From Actinostola sp. cb2023 (lineage: Eukaryota > Cnidaria > Anthozoa > Actiniaria > Actinostolidae), in contig JAUJYZ010001194.1 in assembly GCA_033675265.1 (NCBI GenBank), positions 232,001 to 296,000 of the forward strand: a DNA stretch of 64,000 nucleotides. Reading direction: 5' to 3'. Made by a program: the position numbers and the translations under genes. Below the pieces are notes generated by a model. The model had not been told where the DNA came from, did not search any database, and worked only from the letters and a program-made list of their open reading frames with translations. Numbering within the stretch: position 1 is the first letter of the stretch; the number at the start of each line of letters is the position of its first letter. Positions 1 through 34,136 of this stretch are shown piece by piece.

Positions 1-570
1 CAAATCACCATATCAGTCTGCAAGTATGCAATACGTCAGTTCTAACGCTGATTTTAGAAGCTTGGGATAACTCATGTCTTGACATCGTCTCAGAGGACCG
101 TTGATAACCCATCCTAACTTGGTTCTTGTGGCATAAGGACCTCCATATTGAATGTGTCTAACTTCCTGAGGATCGAGGGCTTCTGGAACTTCACTAGCAA
201 GCGCGCAATCAACCAATATCTGGGTAGTTGAATGAAGAGAGGTAATTTGAACGATGCTATTCAAATGAGGCCAACTGTCTATATCATCTTGAGTAGGGAT
301 GTCTGTCTTTGCAACTGGTATCTTTGGTTGAGTATACAGTGAGTGCAATTAATTCGATGAACGTATTTTCATCTAAATCTGCAATCACTAAATCTTGAAT
401 CAAGAAGGTGTCCATACGCCTTGTCTCTAGTTTTTAATGTACCCGCACCAGGCGCTCCTAGTTGCTTAATAAGGGATTCCTTGCAAAATTAAGAAGTGCT
501 TCCGTTGTCCAGAAATGCGTAGGTGACCACATAGTTGTCTGTGCCTTTAACTATGACTTTAACTTATATA
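1..570 (-). pseudogene. BEL/Pao retrotransposon protease-region remnant
   Basis: Read on the minus strand, the segment first encodes a retropepsin-like stretch with the active-site-like motif FLDNGSTS (about 490-530). After stop codons and a frame change it encodes the conserved DUF1758-type sequence GGPYATRTKLGWVINGPLR (about 95-160). This order, aspartic protease motif followed by 'LGWVINGPL', is characteristic of BEL/Pao polyproteins in invertebrates. At least two in-frame stops between the parts show it is dead. It lies in what would be the next intron of the PAN/fibrinogen-like gene on the same strand. No LTR is visible in the window; the element may continue left of base 1. Family assignment rests on motif recognition only. 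Confidence 0.7.
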
Positions 571-639
571 ACGGTCATGTCTGTGATTAATTGTTTTTCC
601 TAGCCTTCTGTCTTGATGCACCCGTTGTGTACAGTAGTA

Positions 640-985
640 AATCTTGGTTGATCCCCAGCAAAGCTTGATTGATCCCCAGCAAAGCTTGATTGATCCCCAG
701 CAAAGCATGGTTGATCCACAGCAAAGCTTGGTTGATCCACAGCAAAGCTTGGTTAATCCGCAGCAGTGCTTGGTTGATCCGCAGCAAAGCTTGGTTGATC
801 GACAGCAAAGCTTGATTGATCCACAGCAAAGCTTGGTTGATCCGCAGCAGTGCTTGGTTGATCCACAGCAAAGCTTGATTGATCGGCAGCAAAGCTTGAT
901 TGATCCGCAGCAAAGCTTGGTTGATCCGCAGTAGTGCTTGGTTGATCCGCAGCAAAGCTTGATTGATCCGCAGCAAAGCTTGGTC
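640..985. repeat. 21-bp minisatellite, about 16 copies
   Basis: Tandem copies of a 21-base unit, approximately CTTGGTTGATCCGCAGCAAAG, with scattered substitutions. Because 21 is a multiple of three, several frames stay open on both strands, giving false repetitive peptides (for example NQALLRI). It is intronic or intergenic, next to the BEL/Pao remnant. Confidence 0.95.
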
Positions 986-1409
986 GATTTCTCACATCAC
1001 TATCGTTTCTGGCAGTATTGGGCTTTGGCGAGTTTGTGTGTCATAGTAGGGTGGTTTCCGTTGCCACTTCAAACTTTGTAGTTGATGCATTCTTTGGCGA
1101 TGTGCCCATTGACGATAAATTGCGTCTTAACAATGTCGATTAGTGTGTACACCTGTTTATAGTATGTTACTAATTGCTTGAGAGCCGAGTGTTATTAGCG
1201 CTCAGAAACACAGACGACGTCACAAAATCAAACAAAATCAAAAAATCTAAATATTTTATATATATAAAACAAACATATTGCATTTTGCGTGCGTCTGTAC
1301 TCTTATGTAAGTGCAGAGATGACGTCAAAATGTTTTGCGTAAGTTTCGAATCAATTTCCATGCAATTATCCAAGTAAAAACTAAAGTTAGTTTCATCCAT
1401 AGTTCCTAC

Positions 1410-1562
1410 CTCCATCTGTCGTCATATCACAAAAAACTTTTATTGGAGTTCCAGTGTTACCAGGGTCAATCCAGTACTCGTCACCAGTCCCTATGGACTC
1501 ACCGCTGAGGAGAATGTCACGACAGGATTTAGCGGGAAACGCCTTCATTCCCTTGACAGGTG
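1410..1562 (-). CDS. PAN/fibrinogen-like gene, exon with start of fibrinogen-like domain
   Basis: Third visible coding exon of a minus-strand gene. A good acceptor (TTTTCTTCGGCAG) precedes it and a donor (GTAGGA) follows; it is phase 1 at both ends and exactly 51 codons. It encodes the N-terminal part of a fibrinogen/collagen-C-like domain: SCRDILLSGES, YWIDPGNTG and FKV-type VFCDMTTDGG, which is the usual opening of such domains in cnidarian secreted proteins. The sequence normally continues with a GGWT-type motif; that exon is not found down to base 1, so the gene is cut by the window edge. Confidence 0.75.
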
Positions 1563-1690
1563 CTGCCGAAGAAAATGGAGACAATTTCAACATTAAATTA
1601 AAAATTAAATCGTAGCGCTTCGTGCACGCGTCAAGACTCCCAGTCACTCTTCAGAAATAATTTCAGTGAAATTGAAGTTGAACATGATAC

Positions 1691-2009
1691 CTGGAATTCT
1701 TGAATAAATGTTGCTGGAGTAGATGCTGTTGGCTCTTCTCTTGTACAACTGAGGTCGAGATTCTTTGGTTTGGGAATTGAGTTCACATTCCAGTTTCACG
1801 GTATGAAAGTTGATGCTCATGCATCGTGTATCTTTTCTACATTCCAGAAAACATTCTGGGTAACTTTTGGTGATGAGGGATTTGAATGTTTTGCCGAACA
1901 AAGCGAAGTGATTCTCTGAATCTACATTGGGCTTGCACTGCTGTTGTGAACTGAGTCTTGACTGCAACGTGAGCAGCTGGAGAATAACAGCCAGAGCACC
2001 TTTACAATG
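1691..2009 (-). CDS. PAN/fibrinogen-like gene, signal peptide and PAN/apple exon
   Basis: Second visible exon. It follows a strong acceptor (TTCTTATTTTCCAG) and ends at a GTATCA donor in phase 1, which matches the next exon. The first residues are hydrophobic (GALAVILQLLTL), then a PAN/apple-type domain with paired cysteines: QQQC, FALFGKTF, ECFLECRKDTRCMSINF and KLECELN. That cysteine and SINF pattern is typical of PAN_1 domains joined to fibrinogen-like domains in corals and anemones. The product is likely a secreted adhesive or lectin-like protein. The precise ligand is unknown. Confidence 0.72.
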
Positions 2010-2130
2010 CTGGAAAATAAGAAAATAGGTTGATCTGCAAGCATTCCACGAATACATATTTGTAGCTGACAACAAACATAGCATCGCGATGAATAGTTTC
2101 AATATTCAATTAATAATTATTTGTAGTTAC

Positions 2131-2133
2131 CAT
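2131..2133 (-). CDS. PAN/fibrinogen-like gene, probable start codon exon
   Basis: On the minus strand an ATG is followed at once by a donor-like GTAACT. Splicing ATG to the acceptor at 2010 puts the PAN exon in phase 0 and gives a plausible signal peptide beginning MHCKGALAVILQLL. An upstream ATG (about 2149) would be out of frame. The alternative is that an unseen upstream exon supplies the start, or that translation starts at an in-frame ATG near 2084 with the intron retained. Confidence 0.4.
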
Positions 2134-2249
2134 GATTGTCACGAGCCATCGTTTCCTTGCAACTATGCCGGGCTTTGAGCTAAAGAGAGTTCCAGTCTGA
2201 CGACAAGTCAATGTCTACAAGATCTAACCAAGTGGTTGTTCCATTGTAT

Positions 2250-2741
2250 CCCAGGGGGGGTACTCAGGAGTATAAGTGACGGGGAGGTGCGAAGGCCTTT
2301 TTGGGGTTTGAAATTCGCGACTTCGGACTTTTTTTGGGTTAGCAATTTTCTGATGGACTTTTTTTGATATAAAGATTTTGGCAAGGACTTTTTTGGGGTT
2401 AATAAAAATGATATCCTACCGTTCTCGATTTTATGTAAAACGATTTCATTAACAAGTTTAAACTACGTAAATAACATGACATGACACAGAATTATACCAT
2501 AGTTATTTCGTTTTTGTAGTATAAAGCACAATGAATACATAGAGGTGGACGCATAAACTATCTCGCATTCCGGCTTGGTGTTTTTGCTTCATTTTTTTTA
2601 TGCGGAGAAAAAATGGGTTACGTTCTGGGCCGTCGGACTTTTTTTGGGTCTTGTTTTTGCGTAATGGACTTTTTTTGGGTTAAAACATTTGGCCTCATTC
2701 GCACCTCCCCGTCACTGATACCTCTGAGTACCCCCCCTGGG
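2250..2741. mobile_element. MITE with 8-bp target duplication (hAT-like)
   Basis: Long terminal inverted repeats begin CCCAGGGGGGGTACTC and end with the reverse complement. The element is flanked by a perfect 8-bp duplication, CATTGTAT, at 2242-2249 and 2742-2749. It is 492 bp, has no coding capacity, and carries repeated ACTTTTTTTGGGTT motifs. An 8-bp TSD fits hAT-type transposition. Confidence 0.85.
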
Positions 2742-5150
2742 CATTGTATATACGACGATACTGTTTTGGATTTGATGAATAATTGATGGTATATTATTGG
2801 CTTAGTTTATTATGTTATTCTCATGACAGTTAGAAAACAGTCATAATACATAATACATACGAAGTCCAAAGGAAGTAGTGGGAATAACTAAAATCCCGGC
2901 AGACTGCATCATTGCTACGTACCACGGTCGTAAGCTAACGAACGATTCGATGCCTGAATTAAATTACCCTGGTGCCAGAGGCTTTGGCAAAATCTATAAT
3001 ACGATGTTTGTACGCCGTACTTTCCAAGAGCCGTTTTTACTTCAAAAGAAGCCGTCTCATGGTTTAAGTAATCATCCATGCAAGAACTAGGCAAGCTTTC
3101 ATTGTTCTACGGCAATAGCTCTGTCCCACATAGAATATTTCTAATTTTAAGGATACAGAAAGAGAGGATGACACATAATAATATTTCAATGTAAAAATAA
3201 AGGTAATCAATTATTTCGGGTAATTTATTGGAAATGTTTGATATCTAACCAATCAGAACAGCCCAAGACAATAGCAAAGAATATTGCTTATTTTCAACAA
3301 GGTTTCCCACATACAATTTGTTTTAAAATTGGCATATGACGCCAATGGATAACAGACAAACTTGACATCTAAACAAATCGGAGTATGTATATCTTATACC
3401 TAACCTTTTTGCCAATTTTCATGTTTAAGCCAATGGGATCACTAGTTTTAACAATAGAAAATATAAGCATTCCATCGTGCATTGCCGTTCAGCTGCCTAG
3501 TTCTTACGTGGACCATTACTTAACACGACGTCTGAACTAGGCCTGAATTAACTTTATTTAAAGAGGGTAAAACACACAACAGTTACGATTTAAACAATTG
3601 TACCGATAACCCAGAGTCCCTCTATAACTAATCTATACAAATCGAATAAAACTAACACATATAAACCTGAACCTGATATGCTAATTAAGGTATATTGTTT
3701 TATTTTCTATTCATCTCCATCCGTATTTATTCTTGGGATTATGTGATCACTGAAGTTGGTTTTAATGTTTTCTGACTAATAGAATTATCCGAGTAGATTA
3801 ACCCAGAATTATTTTAGTGAGAACAAACCTATAGAGAAGGCACTGACTATTTATTCAGCACTGCTATACACAATAACAAGATTAATTTGTTTTTTGAATT
3901 CCCCACGCGCCCACTCAAACAATAATGGTTTACAAAGTTAGTTGTTGTAATTTCTCATTGTCAATGGCATTCACATATTTACCTTCAATATCGAATATTC
4001 AACCAAACTGAAGGCACTCTCTTTAGGTGGCTCGCTTATACGTGTTTTGGGCGCTCAGAGTTTTTCGTAACTATATTTTCCTACAGTCTTCTAGGTATTG
4101 ATTGAACTTTCTAAATTCGTAAGTTAGGTTAACATTATATTTTAATTGAAATGGAATACAAACAATTGATTGACATCGGTACTATTAGTACAACGGATTA
4201 AGGACGTCAATCAAACTGAGAGACAAAATCAACATTTGGATTCTAAAAAATAACATTTCCATGTTGTTTTTAAAGCTTTTAAAGTAACAATAATCTACCA
4301 AAAGATAGAGACAATGTTTTGGTTTTCACGAATTCGCTTTTGATTAGCTAGGTTGAGGTTCACAAGTTTCGAATGAGGCAAGAATCGATTCCTTGTTTTT
4401 TTTATATAATTGTTTGGACTTTTCTCCGCCCAATGGCAAATTTATTTGAACGCTTTCAAATCTTTGGTTAGCTATAGCATAGTTGAAGAAGATCTCAACC
4501 GTCTTCTTCAGAAATTTCAGAAACTTTCTGGCTCGTCTCTTACTGAATGCCGAGTCCATATCTAGGTCCCCCCTTTGTTAAAATGGTTACCCATGGAAGG
4601 ATTGGAAGTAAATAAATTATAAACATTTTTTTGTTATTTTATACCTTTACGACTATGAACAATAACGGTCTTGTAGTGAAGTGTTGATATGTGTGTCACT
4701 GTAGTTTTAGCTATAAGTTTCCATTTAAAGTGCCCATGAAACGACAATGTCGATCTCTGTTTTATTGTACATTATTGTTGTCTGGTCTTTCTCTGAACAT
4801 TTGCTGTATTTAAACTTCGACTTTGAGTGTGCGAACACTTTTTTTCGCGGTATAATTTCCAACCAAAATGTGCGTAAAGAGACTGGGCCCTTGACAACGG
4901 CTCGGTGACGTCAAGTTGTTGTGCACACTCAGGCTTGACGTCACATTTCTATAGTTTGACCGTGAGGGAATAGTCGCACTTTGAAACCCAAAATGCCCAA
5001 CTTCAAGCGCGAAATAAAAAATGTTCCTTAAGCTCAATTCACTTTTTATTAACGCGGCCATGTAAACAAGCAAATACCTAACTATTGTAGTAGCAAATGA
5101 AAACGGGGTCTGTTTTTTTCGTTTCATGTGCACTGTGACATATATGGGAA
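2742..5150. other. AT-rich stretch without a supported gene
   Basis: Only short open frames are present. 2878-3090 contains a peptide with the motif PGARGFGKIYNTMF, which recurs near 46.4 kb and is probably repeat-derived. A 71-codon minus-strand frame at 4344-4559 has an ATG but no recognisable domain. No RNA gene or structured repeat stands out. Confidence 0.5.
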
Positions 5151-5169
5151 AAAATGGGCATTATGAGAT

Positions 5170-5739
5170 GGTGGCCCATCGCTACCATAGGAAAAATGCT
5201 TGAAACTTTGTATGTTTTTATTCAATTCATGTAGTTAGTTAAAAGTTTTAAAAAACATTTCAAAAGGTAAAAATAAAAAATAAAGTTAAAACAAATAAAT
5301 AAAATAAAATGAATTGAATGAATATAAGCAACATTTATTTTTATTTGATTTCCTTTATTTTACTTTTAAAAAGTTGATGCAGTTGATGGCCATCGGATGA
5401 TGGTCGAAATATTCAAATAGACCAACATGAACAACAAATTTATTCTTGTCATTTCATTTTTTAAATGTTTTAACTTTAATTTATTTCAATTCGATTTTTA
5501 TTTTTAACTTTAAGTTATGTTTTAACTTTAATTTTTTTTAATTCGACTTTTATTTTACTTTTGAAATGTTTTAACTTTAATTGTGAATTTAGATTATTTA
5601 ATTGTAGGAGGGCCACAAGTCCATCAGTCCATGACTGTTACGTTTTTACCCTCAATAAATAAAGTTGGTTATGAAAAATAAATGAATGAAAAATACACAT
5701 TTTCAAGCATTTTGCCTTTGGCAGCGATGGGCCACCATA
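5170..5739. mobile_element. Fold-back element enclosing a LINE-type 3' tail
   Basis: Inverted arms around ATGGTGGCCCATCGCT (left, from about 5170) and AGCGATGGGCCACCAT (right, to about 5739), each continuing into a match around AAATGCTTGAAA. The interior near 5607-5670 has a GAGGGCCACAAG...CAATAAATAAAG segment like the one at 11170-11230, a retroelement-like 3' end. No clear TSD. Confidence 0.6.
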
Positions 5740-5799
5740 CTTAACAATTATTCGCCGAAGTGATTATCGGTGATTAGTAGAAACAGAAACGGGAGGGGT

Positions 5800-5831
<32 letters not shown>

Positions 5832-5945
5832 TAGTGCAAAATTACATGACAGAGAGGGGGGGGGGGGGGGGGTAACATCTAAAATTACTCTGAAAAGGAA
5901 GGGGGTGGTATCTAATTTCCATTACATACGGCACTGGTAAATGCA
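5730..5945 (-). repeat. Dispersed repeat with long poly-G runs, inverted relative of 54195-54355
   Basis: The segment contains G runs at about 5801-5829 and 5859-5872 plus unique sequence. Its reverse complement matches 54195-54355 (ATACCACCACCCCCTTCC, TAATTATTGCACA) and partly 7690-7730. It is a dispersed repeat; class unknown. Confidence 0.55.
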
Positions 5946-6528
5946 ACAAAAAAACATTATTTAATTAATAAATTATATACAATCATTATTCTGGTAACTC
6001 ATACGTCGACATAGTATGATTTATCATGGAAAATGTAACAAAGGACAACGATAATGAGAACAAGGACATTTAGATTTATACTAAAACTGCTCTTTGACTG
6101 GCAAATCTTCCATGAGAAACGTTGCAATAATCGCTTTACGTCAGAAGCTGGAGAATAAGTTCTGGAGTAATGTTGTGCAGTGCTCATTCTAAGAACTCTT
6201 GATCTGACTCTGCAGCTTGTCCAATAAAGCAATCAGAGCTAAATAGATCTCTCAGGCAAGCTTTGTTAGTTAGATAAGTGAATATATACAAAGGGTTTCC
6301 AGGTCAAGGCAATCAATTTTTTGAACTCCATATTCTTCTGGATGATAAAAGAAAAAACGTTAGGTAATAAAATTATTGTTGTTGTTGTTGTTGTTGATAT
6401 TCTCCATCAATTGGTGTCCTCTCAGTGACACAAATAGAACTAACAGATAAGGGTCCAGGAGCTGAGGGGAAAAAGCATATGTTGTGTTTTTTCGTCCAAA
6501 TATTTGGCACAATGCAAGAAGACCTCCC

Positions 6529-6529
<1 letters not shown>

Positions 6530-6577
<48 letters not shown>

Positions 6578-6582
6578 AAAAA
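6530..6582. repeat. Poly-C run followed by poly-A
   Basis: About 38 C followed by 15 A. It creates false polyproline/polyglycine frames on the two strands. Confidence 0.95.
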
Positions 6583-7029
6583 CGAGCCAAGAGTTGTGGC
6601 AATGGCTTATTCTCAAAACTCTGGGAAGTACTATCTGGAGTGATTTAAGTTTTAACCGATGTGGCATGATCGGATGCATGTACGTAACACAGAGGGGTGA
6701 GCGATGGGAGATTCTGTCGACTGGTCTCCAGTGACAGCCCTCAGTGAATCCGTACCAGGAAAGTATCTGGCATGTAAAGGCACAGGCGAGATCGACAATC
6801 TTCTCCCAAGCGTCCGGATAAAGCGAAAAAGAACTTGTTTAATTTGTCCAGGGAACATTGTCCTCTACTATAAACGAGGAAATGCAAGAGGCATGTGCTA
6901 CGTACAATGTGTATGAAACCACTTGTAAGAGTTTTGTCGAGCACAACTGGAGTTTCGTGAAACATAGGCAAAGAAGAGGCCGGCGAAAGCAAGGTATGAG
7001 CTACCAGATATATGCTGGACGGATGAAAT

Positions 7030-7190
7030 GGCAGTCAACGCCTTGACCAGTAAACAGCTTCAAATCAACTTAAAATAGCAGGGACTGGCAAGCAGGAGCT
7101 AATTGAAAGAGTTATTGCCTACGCACGCGATGAGACGGACGTCGGAGAGTACAGGATATCAACATGGCTTCATCTTCAGAGCCGACCAGT
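7030..7190 (+). pseudogene. Decayed SAP-domain-like fragment
   Basis: The plus strand reads ALTSKQLQINLK, a stop, then in another frame AGTGKQELIERVIAYA. Together these resemble the helix-extended-helix SAP motif (L-T-K-L-K ... G-x-K-x-E-L-I-x-R) with a stop and a small deletion at the turn. SAP modules occur in host DNA-binding proteins and in some invertebrate transposon proteins; a transposon origin is likelier given the surroundings. Weak call based on motif shape only. Confidence 0.35.
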
Positions 7191-7231
7191 GAGTCGGAGC
7201 CAGAATCAAGTGATTCTGAACCAGATGTATA

Positions 7232-7490
7232 CACCTATTTCAAAAAAGGTTGTCAGAGAGAAAGGAGATAGGAGAATGGTTATTCTAAGATCAAACTTGA
7301 CTGCTGGTCAGTTTAAATTATTTTATTTTGGTTTCGTAATAATTACTTACAACTGAAAGCTAATTTATGAACTAAATTGTCAGGTTATTTGCATATACAC
7401 ACACACATCTATAGTTCTATCTGGTCTTAGAATGACCATTCACCATTCTCCTATCGCCCTTCTCTCTGACAACCTTTTTCGAAACAGGTG
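7232..7490. mobile_element. MITE family A, TA target duplication
   Basis: Near-palindromic 259-bp element; left end CACCTATTTCAAAAAAGGTT, right end its inverted copy, flanked by TA on both sides. It belongs to the same family as 18290-18575, 29511-29819 and 58620-59305. TA duplication suggests a Tc1/mariner-type source. Confidence 0.8.
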
Positions 7491-7576
7491 TATGTGCAAA
7501 AGAGCTTTGAAATATTGTTCGTTCCAGATGAGAATATTATGCAAACCAACGATAATTGAAGTAATTCTAAATATTG

Positions 7577-7598
7577 GGGGGGGGGGGGGGGGGGGGGT
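7577..7598. repeat. Poly-G run
   Basis: A run of about 22 G, giving a false polyglycine frame. Confidence 0.9.
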
Positions 7599-7949
7599 GG
7601 TTTTTATTTATCTCCGGTTTGAGGGGGGTCAGACTGTAATATTTTTTTCTATAGTAGGGGGGTGAAGCCTTAATTTTAGTCATATATTTCCCGTTTCTCA
7701 ACCCCCCCTGCTAATTATTGCACAGTCCCTAACGTACTCGCTATCTATTGAGTGATAGATAGTGATTAGCGAAAAAGCCGGCGTTTTGAACAAATACAAA
7801 GCGAAAAATCCATAAAAATTGGTATAAATCGAAGGTAGTATATGCTAGTTGGTTTCTACTAAAACAATTAGACATTGCGTTAAGCTATACAGGTGTGCGC
7901 GTGTGTATTCAAATACATAGCGCGCACTACATAACAAACCATACCAAGT

Positions 7950-10828
7950 AATAATAATAATAATGATGATGATGATGAGGTGCGTGAAAAAGACTCTGAT
8001 AAAAGTAAAGAACCTTTATTGATATGACATATCAAATTGTTAAATTGAAAAAAATATGTAAAAACTTTAAATTGTAAATTTATTCCACCTGTTGATTCAG
8101 ATGTCGAAATTAATAACATGTGCATAATTATTAGATCAAGCAACAGCGCTAATTATCCATTGTTTAATGCGCGGTTTGATACATATATACCTCCACGCGT
8201 CCTATTTCAAAATTTGAGTTGGCGGTTAAAGTCAGGTGAAGTATGTTAATGCCGTGGTCATGCATCAAGCGTCTTGGTATTTGAACAGCTTTGTGTCCAG
8301 TCTTCGTCCCGCGAGTGAAGCAAGAAGCAAGATCTGGACTATCAATACTTTTCTCTAAGAAAGTAAGTGAGTCAGGAAAGTCATTATATTCTAGCTCATT
8401 TTGTTGTATAAATACGTTCATCCGTTTGATAAACCAATGTTTTATGATTTTAGATCATTATTCACTCCTATTGTGCTTGCTTCGAGTGATCAAAAATGGA
8501 CTTTTTTTTGTACGAAATACAAAGAACACGACAAAGGACCTGACTTAGCGACCGACTGGTTTCCACAAGCGACGCAAGCACAAGGGCATCGCATCAGCTA
8601 GAACTTTTGTCAAGTCGGACCCGACGAAAATATAAACGTAAGAACTAAAGAAATATTGATCGTAAATCGTGCTTGCGCCATTAGTGACCAGGGTTAAAGA
8701 TGATTGCTTTGGTTATAGAGACTTAAGAAAGGTATAGTTGAAACAGCATACACGAGCTGCATGCATGAATTAACCACTGGTCTGTTCTATTGATGTTTCT
8801 ATGGAAATATATCATATATTATATATATGAAGAACAGTTATTAGATGCCATGCCTGGTAATATATGGATTGAAGGTATATCATTTGCCTGACGAAGTTAA
8901 ATACCTAGTTCAATCTCTCTCTCTATATATATTACTTTCATATTAGCGCCCTACCATTTTGGTTGACTTCATTGCTATTTCATATAAACTATAGTCTTTT
9001 ATTCTATCAGTGGAAACTGATACGGTTGTATTTTTACACGGTTGTAAAGAGTTTCATTCTACACGCTTGTTTTATTGTTACACACCGACGCAGTCTCAGT
9101 ACTAGTTTAACCGCTAGTCAGTAAAACTGATCACATAAATGACCAACGCGCAGGTGAAAATCAGCCAAGTACCTGTTAAGATATATCATTAGAGTGTTTA
9201 TCCGTAGTGCAGTACACTAGTATGCTAGTCTAAATTTATTGAATTGAATAATGTCAACCATATATAGTTTCATTGGATGCGAATTATATTTTACTCCTTA
9301 CATTATAAGACTTCTTGATTATTTAACTGTTGATAATAATAACTGTTTATTTCTGCAAGGATTTCATAATCACACTTAAATGCTCTCTCAAGCTGTTCGG
9401 AAAATTACAATAAAAATTATATCAGATTATTGGCATTATTATGCTTGGAGCGCATTGCTAATATCCTTATTCATATCCTTACAATATTAAATATTTTGAA
9501 AATACAAGAAAATGAAGAATAATAATTTTAAATTCACTTTGAAGAGAGTTCTTTGTTTTGTGAATGGCAAAACGCTATCGTTAATTTGACACCTGTTTGG
9601 CAATGTTAGAAATGGAGATATTGAAATACTTGACGAGCTTGAATGACAGGCTTGACATGAACCAAGGAACTCAACATCAATACATTCAAAACAATATTCG
9701 TATAACACAAGTTGTTTTTAACTGAGAATAAAATTCTGACCAAAATAAAAATATTCATAGTTAAGACAATAGGACCATTTCTACGGGAGATAATAAGCTG
9801 CAACTCGTTTAAATGGTTCAAACTAAGCTGCGCCTTAGCTAGCTAAGCCTAGGGGTTCGAATTCGGACTCGTCCAGTTGTGACCTACCAACGTTATGCGA
9901 GACTTTCGCGAATTTACTATAAGCTGTAAATTTCAAAGTTCACAAAATGAAACCGCTTCCGGTTGGCTAATTTGGGTACGGTGATTATCACCGGTCTGTT
10001 GTGTGGAACTATTGGGGTTGAACTCCGGCCGGACCAACACGCATGGTGTTCAAATCATCGAGGAGAAGGTACTGTATTTGTTTCCATATACCTAACCTGA
10101 CATAGAGGGACACAAAAGAACCACTGAGGACGTAACAAATCCTAACCGTGACCACACTTAGTGACTGGCTCAAACTACTAATAAACACTAACCTCTCTTG
10201 GTCGCATGGCTGCAAATCATAGTTGTGTCCTAAGCGTTTGTAATTAAATAGAAGTCGCAAATAACTTATAATACTAAGATATGTAATACATGACTCGTTA
10301 ATTTCATTTCTGCCATATCGATCGATAGGTCAAATCATTAGGTTATCAAAATGGCCATCAGTGTTGTATTCAGTTAAACTTTATCATTTTTGGTGGTGTA
10401 TCAGGGTTCGGAACAGAAAGCAGATTAGCAAACATTTTGCAGGTGCAACAGTCCTTGGCTGTTCAACTAATTATCTCCTTATCCACTGGCCCAGTATCAT
10501 CCTATCCAGTAGATACAAAAATATCAAACGGAAAATCCAGGTGTTATTGCAGGTTGTAATGTTTCTTATATTTACACCAGATAACATCAGTAGTATAGTA
10601 GTACACCAAATGAACCTTTATCCCAACCGAATTGTATTTATTAATTTTTAGCTAGTTATTTTTATTTTGATCCAACTAAATTTTATGCCCCCTTTCCTCC
10701 AACTCAGCTCTTCCTTCCTTCACCTTTTATGGTATATCAGCCATGGAGGAATTTACATTTTGACGAATGAGTTCTCGTTATCATTGCATGACAGTCGTAT
10801 TCAACTGAAACTGATTAATTCTCTACAG
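7950..10828. other. Gene-free stretch upstream of the receptor kinase
   Basis: No supported coding exon. A 60-bp segment at 8826-8885 (GAAGAACAGTTATTAGATGC) recurs at 19513-19570. Around 9990-10080 a sequence with CCGGACCAACACGCATGG looks like an old dispersed repeat. The promoter and 5' UTR of the downstream gene are expected here but cannot be placed from sequence alone. Confidence 0.4.
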
Positions 10829-32665
<21,837 letters not shown>

Positions 32666-32830
32666 ATAATTGGTCGTAGAGACAATTGTGATAACAATGT
32701 GACGTTTAGACCAGGAATCGACTGCTTATTTGGATCTGGACTGATCAATCCAAAGAAAATGAAAGCACAGATCGACTGACATTCCAACTTATTGAGCGCC
32801 TTTTCATGGATCCGGGCAGTACATCATACA

Positions 32831-34136
32831 CAGGGGCGTAGCGTGCTTTTTCCCAATGTACGCACATAGCAACGAACGCCGAAGGCGTGAGCTTCTAGGG
32901 GGGTGAGGGGGCATGCCCCCTGACAATTTAGAAATCTAGAGCCTTGGAAATACCATTTTCTTCGTTTTCCAGCGGACTTTCTCGCTACATAAATACATAG
33001 TAAAATGCATTTATCACTCAGTTTTTTTTGGGGATTTATGTTATATAAAGGATTTATGTAAAGGTTGTGTAAATGACTTATGTCAGGGGAAATTTTCCCC
33101 TGCTTATGTATAGGTTATCAGGGCCGTACACAGCACAGGTGCAGGGGGGGCAGTTGCTCCCCCTAGCAAGGCGAAAAATATACCAAAAAGAGAGAACTGT
33201 ACTATTTTTATTTATTTTTTGCTGTTAAATATGTATTGGCCCCCTTAAATTTTGGGTTATGTACGGCCCTGGTTATGTAAAGGATTCATGTAAAGGATGT
33301 GTAAAGGATTTATGTAAAGGTTATGTAAAGGATTTATGTAAACGGGTTATACACCCATTGCAAACGAGTGAAGACTGGGAACGAGCACCACGAAATATAA
33401 ATGATTTCAAAAAAATATTTCCATTACAAGAAAGACCATGTCTAAATAAGTAACTTGGTACATTTATGAAGTTGCATGTTGTATTAGTGCAGAGTTATAA
33501 GCATTTGAAATGTACCATAAACATGAAAACGAGGCCGGCCAGGCCTTGGGTCTCTTTTCATACAAATCTTTCTAATTTCAAATAGCTGTAACTTTCTAGC
33601 TTTTTATCGGCTTACAACACTAAGATTTGGCACGATCACTAGCTTGGGTACGCTCTTTCAAATGATGGTAATGATGTCTTCTATAAGTGATGAACTAAGG
33701 TATCTCCTTTGCCACACCTTTTTGCATAGGGTCTATATACCGCTACCGTTATATATATCGCTAATAGCGATATAACAACCCGAGGCGAAGCCAGTTTTTT
33801 GGTATTTATTTTGTTTGAGACTGTACTAACTACAATTATTATTATACATGCCTACAATGACTGACTGCAAGGGATATTGGGCACACAAAAATGATCTGAC
33901 GAGCGGCGAAGGCGCGAGCTCGTAGGGGGATGTGGGGGCATGCTCCCCGAAAAATTTTGAGGTATAAGCTCTTCAAAATAGCATATTCCTGCCTTCTGTA
34001 AGTAGTTTCCAGGAAGTTTAAACTGATTCGGCTGTTAAGATTTTGTCTTAGATTTCTTTTTTTTAAATATTTTTATGTTTCTTATAATATTTATATTTTA
34101 AGTATTTTAAATTGTACGCTGCACGCTACGCCCCTG
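32831..34136. mobile_element. CAGGGGCG-ended element with 5-bp TSD ATACA
   Basis: Ends CAGGGGCGTAGCGTGC and the exact inverse; ATACA at 32826-32830 and 34137-34141. Non-coding interior with a TTATGTAAAGG tandem repeat (33040-33350) and a second element inserted in it. Confidence 0.75.
33119..33271. mobile_element. Nested CAGGGCCG-ended element with 5-bp TSD GTTAT
   Basis: 153 bp, ends CAGGGCCGTACA and inverse; GTTAT on both sides. It splits the TTATGTAAAGG tandem repeat of the outer element. Confidence 0.75.

Noticed and set aside
587..995. Minus- and plus-strand repeat peptides
   Set aside because: 21-bp minisatellite, open by arithmetic on both strands.
4344..4559. 71-codon minus-strand open frame with ATG
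   Set aside because: Basic, lysine-rich peptide without recognised domain, splice context or conservation evidence.
6360..6734. Polyglycine and polyproline frames
   Set aside because: Poly-C/poly-G homopolymer artefact.
9820..9870. Possible tRNA-like B box (GGGGTTCGAATTCGG)
   Set aside because: No cloverleaf can be drawn around it; at most a SINE-like relic.
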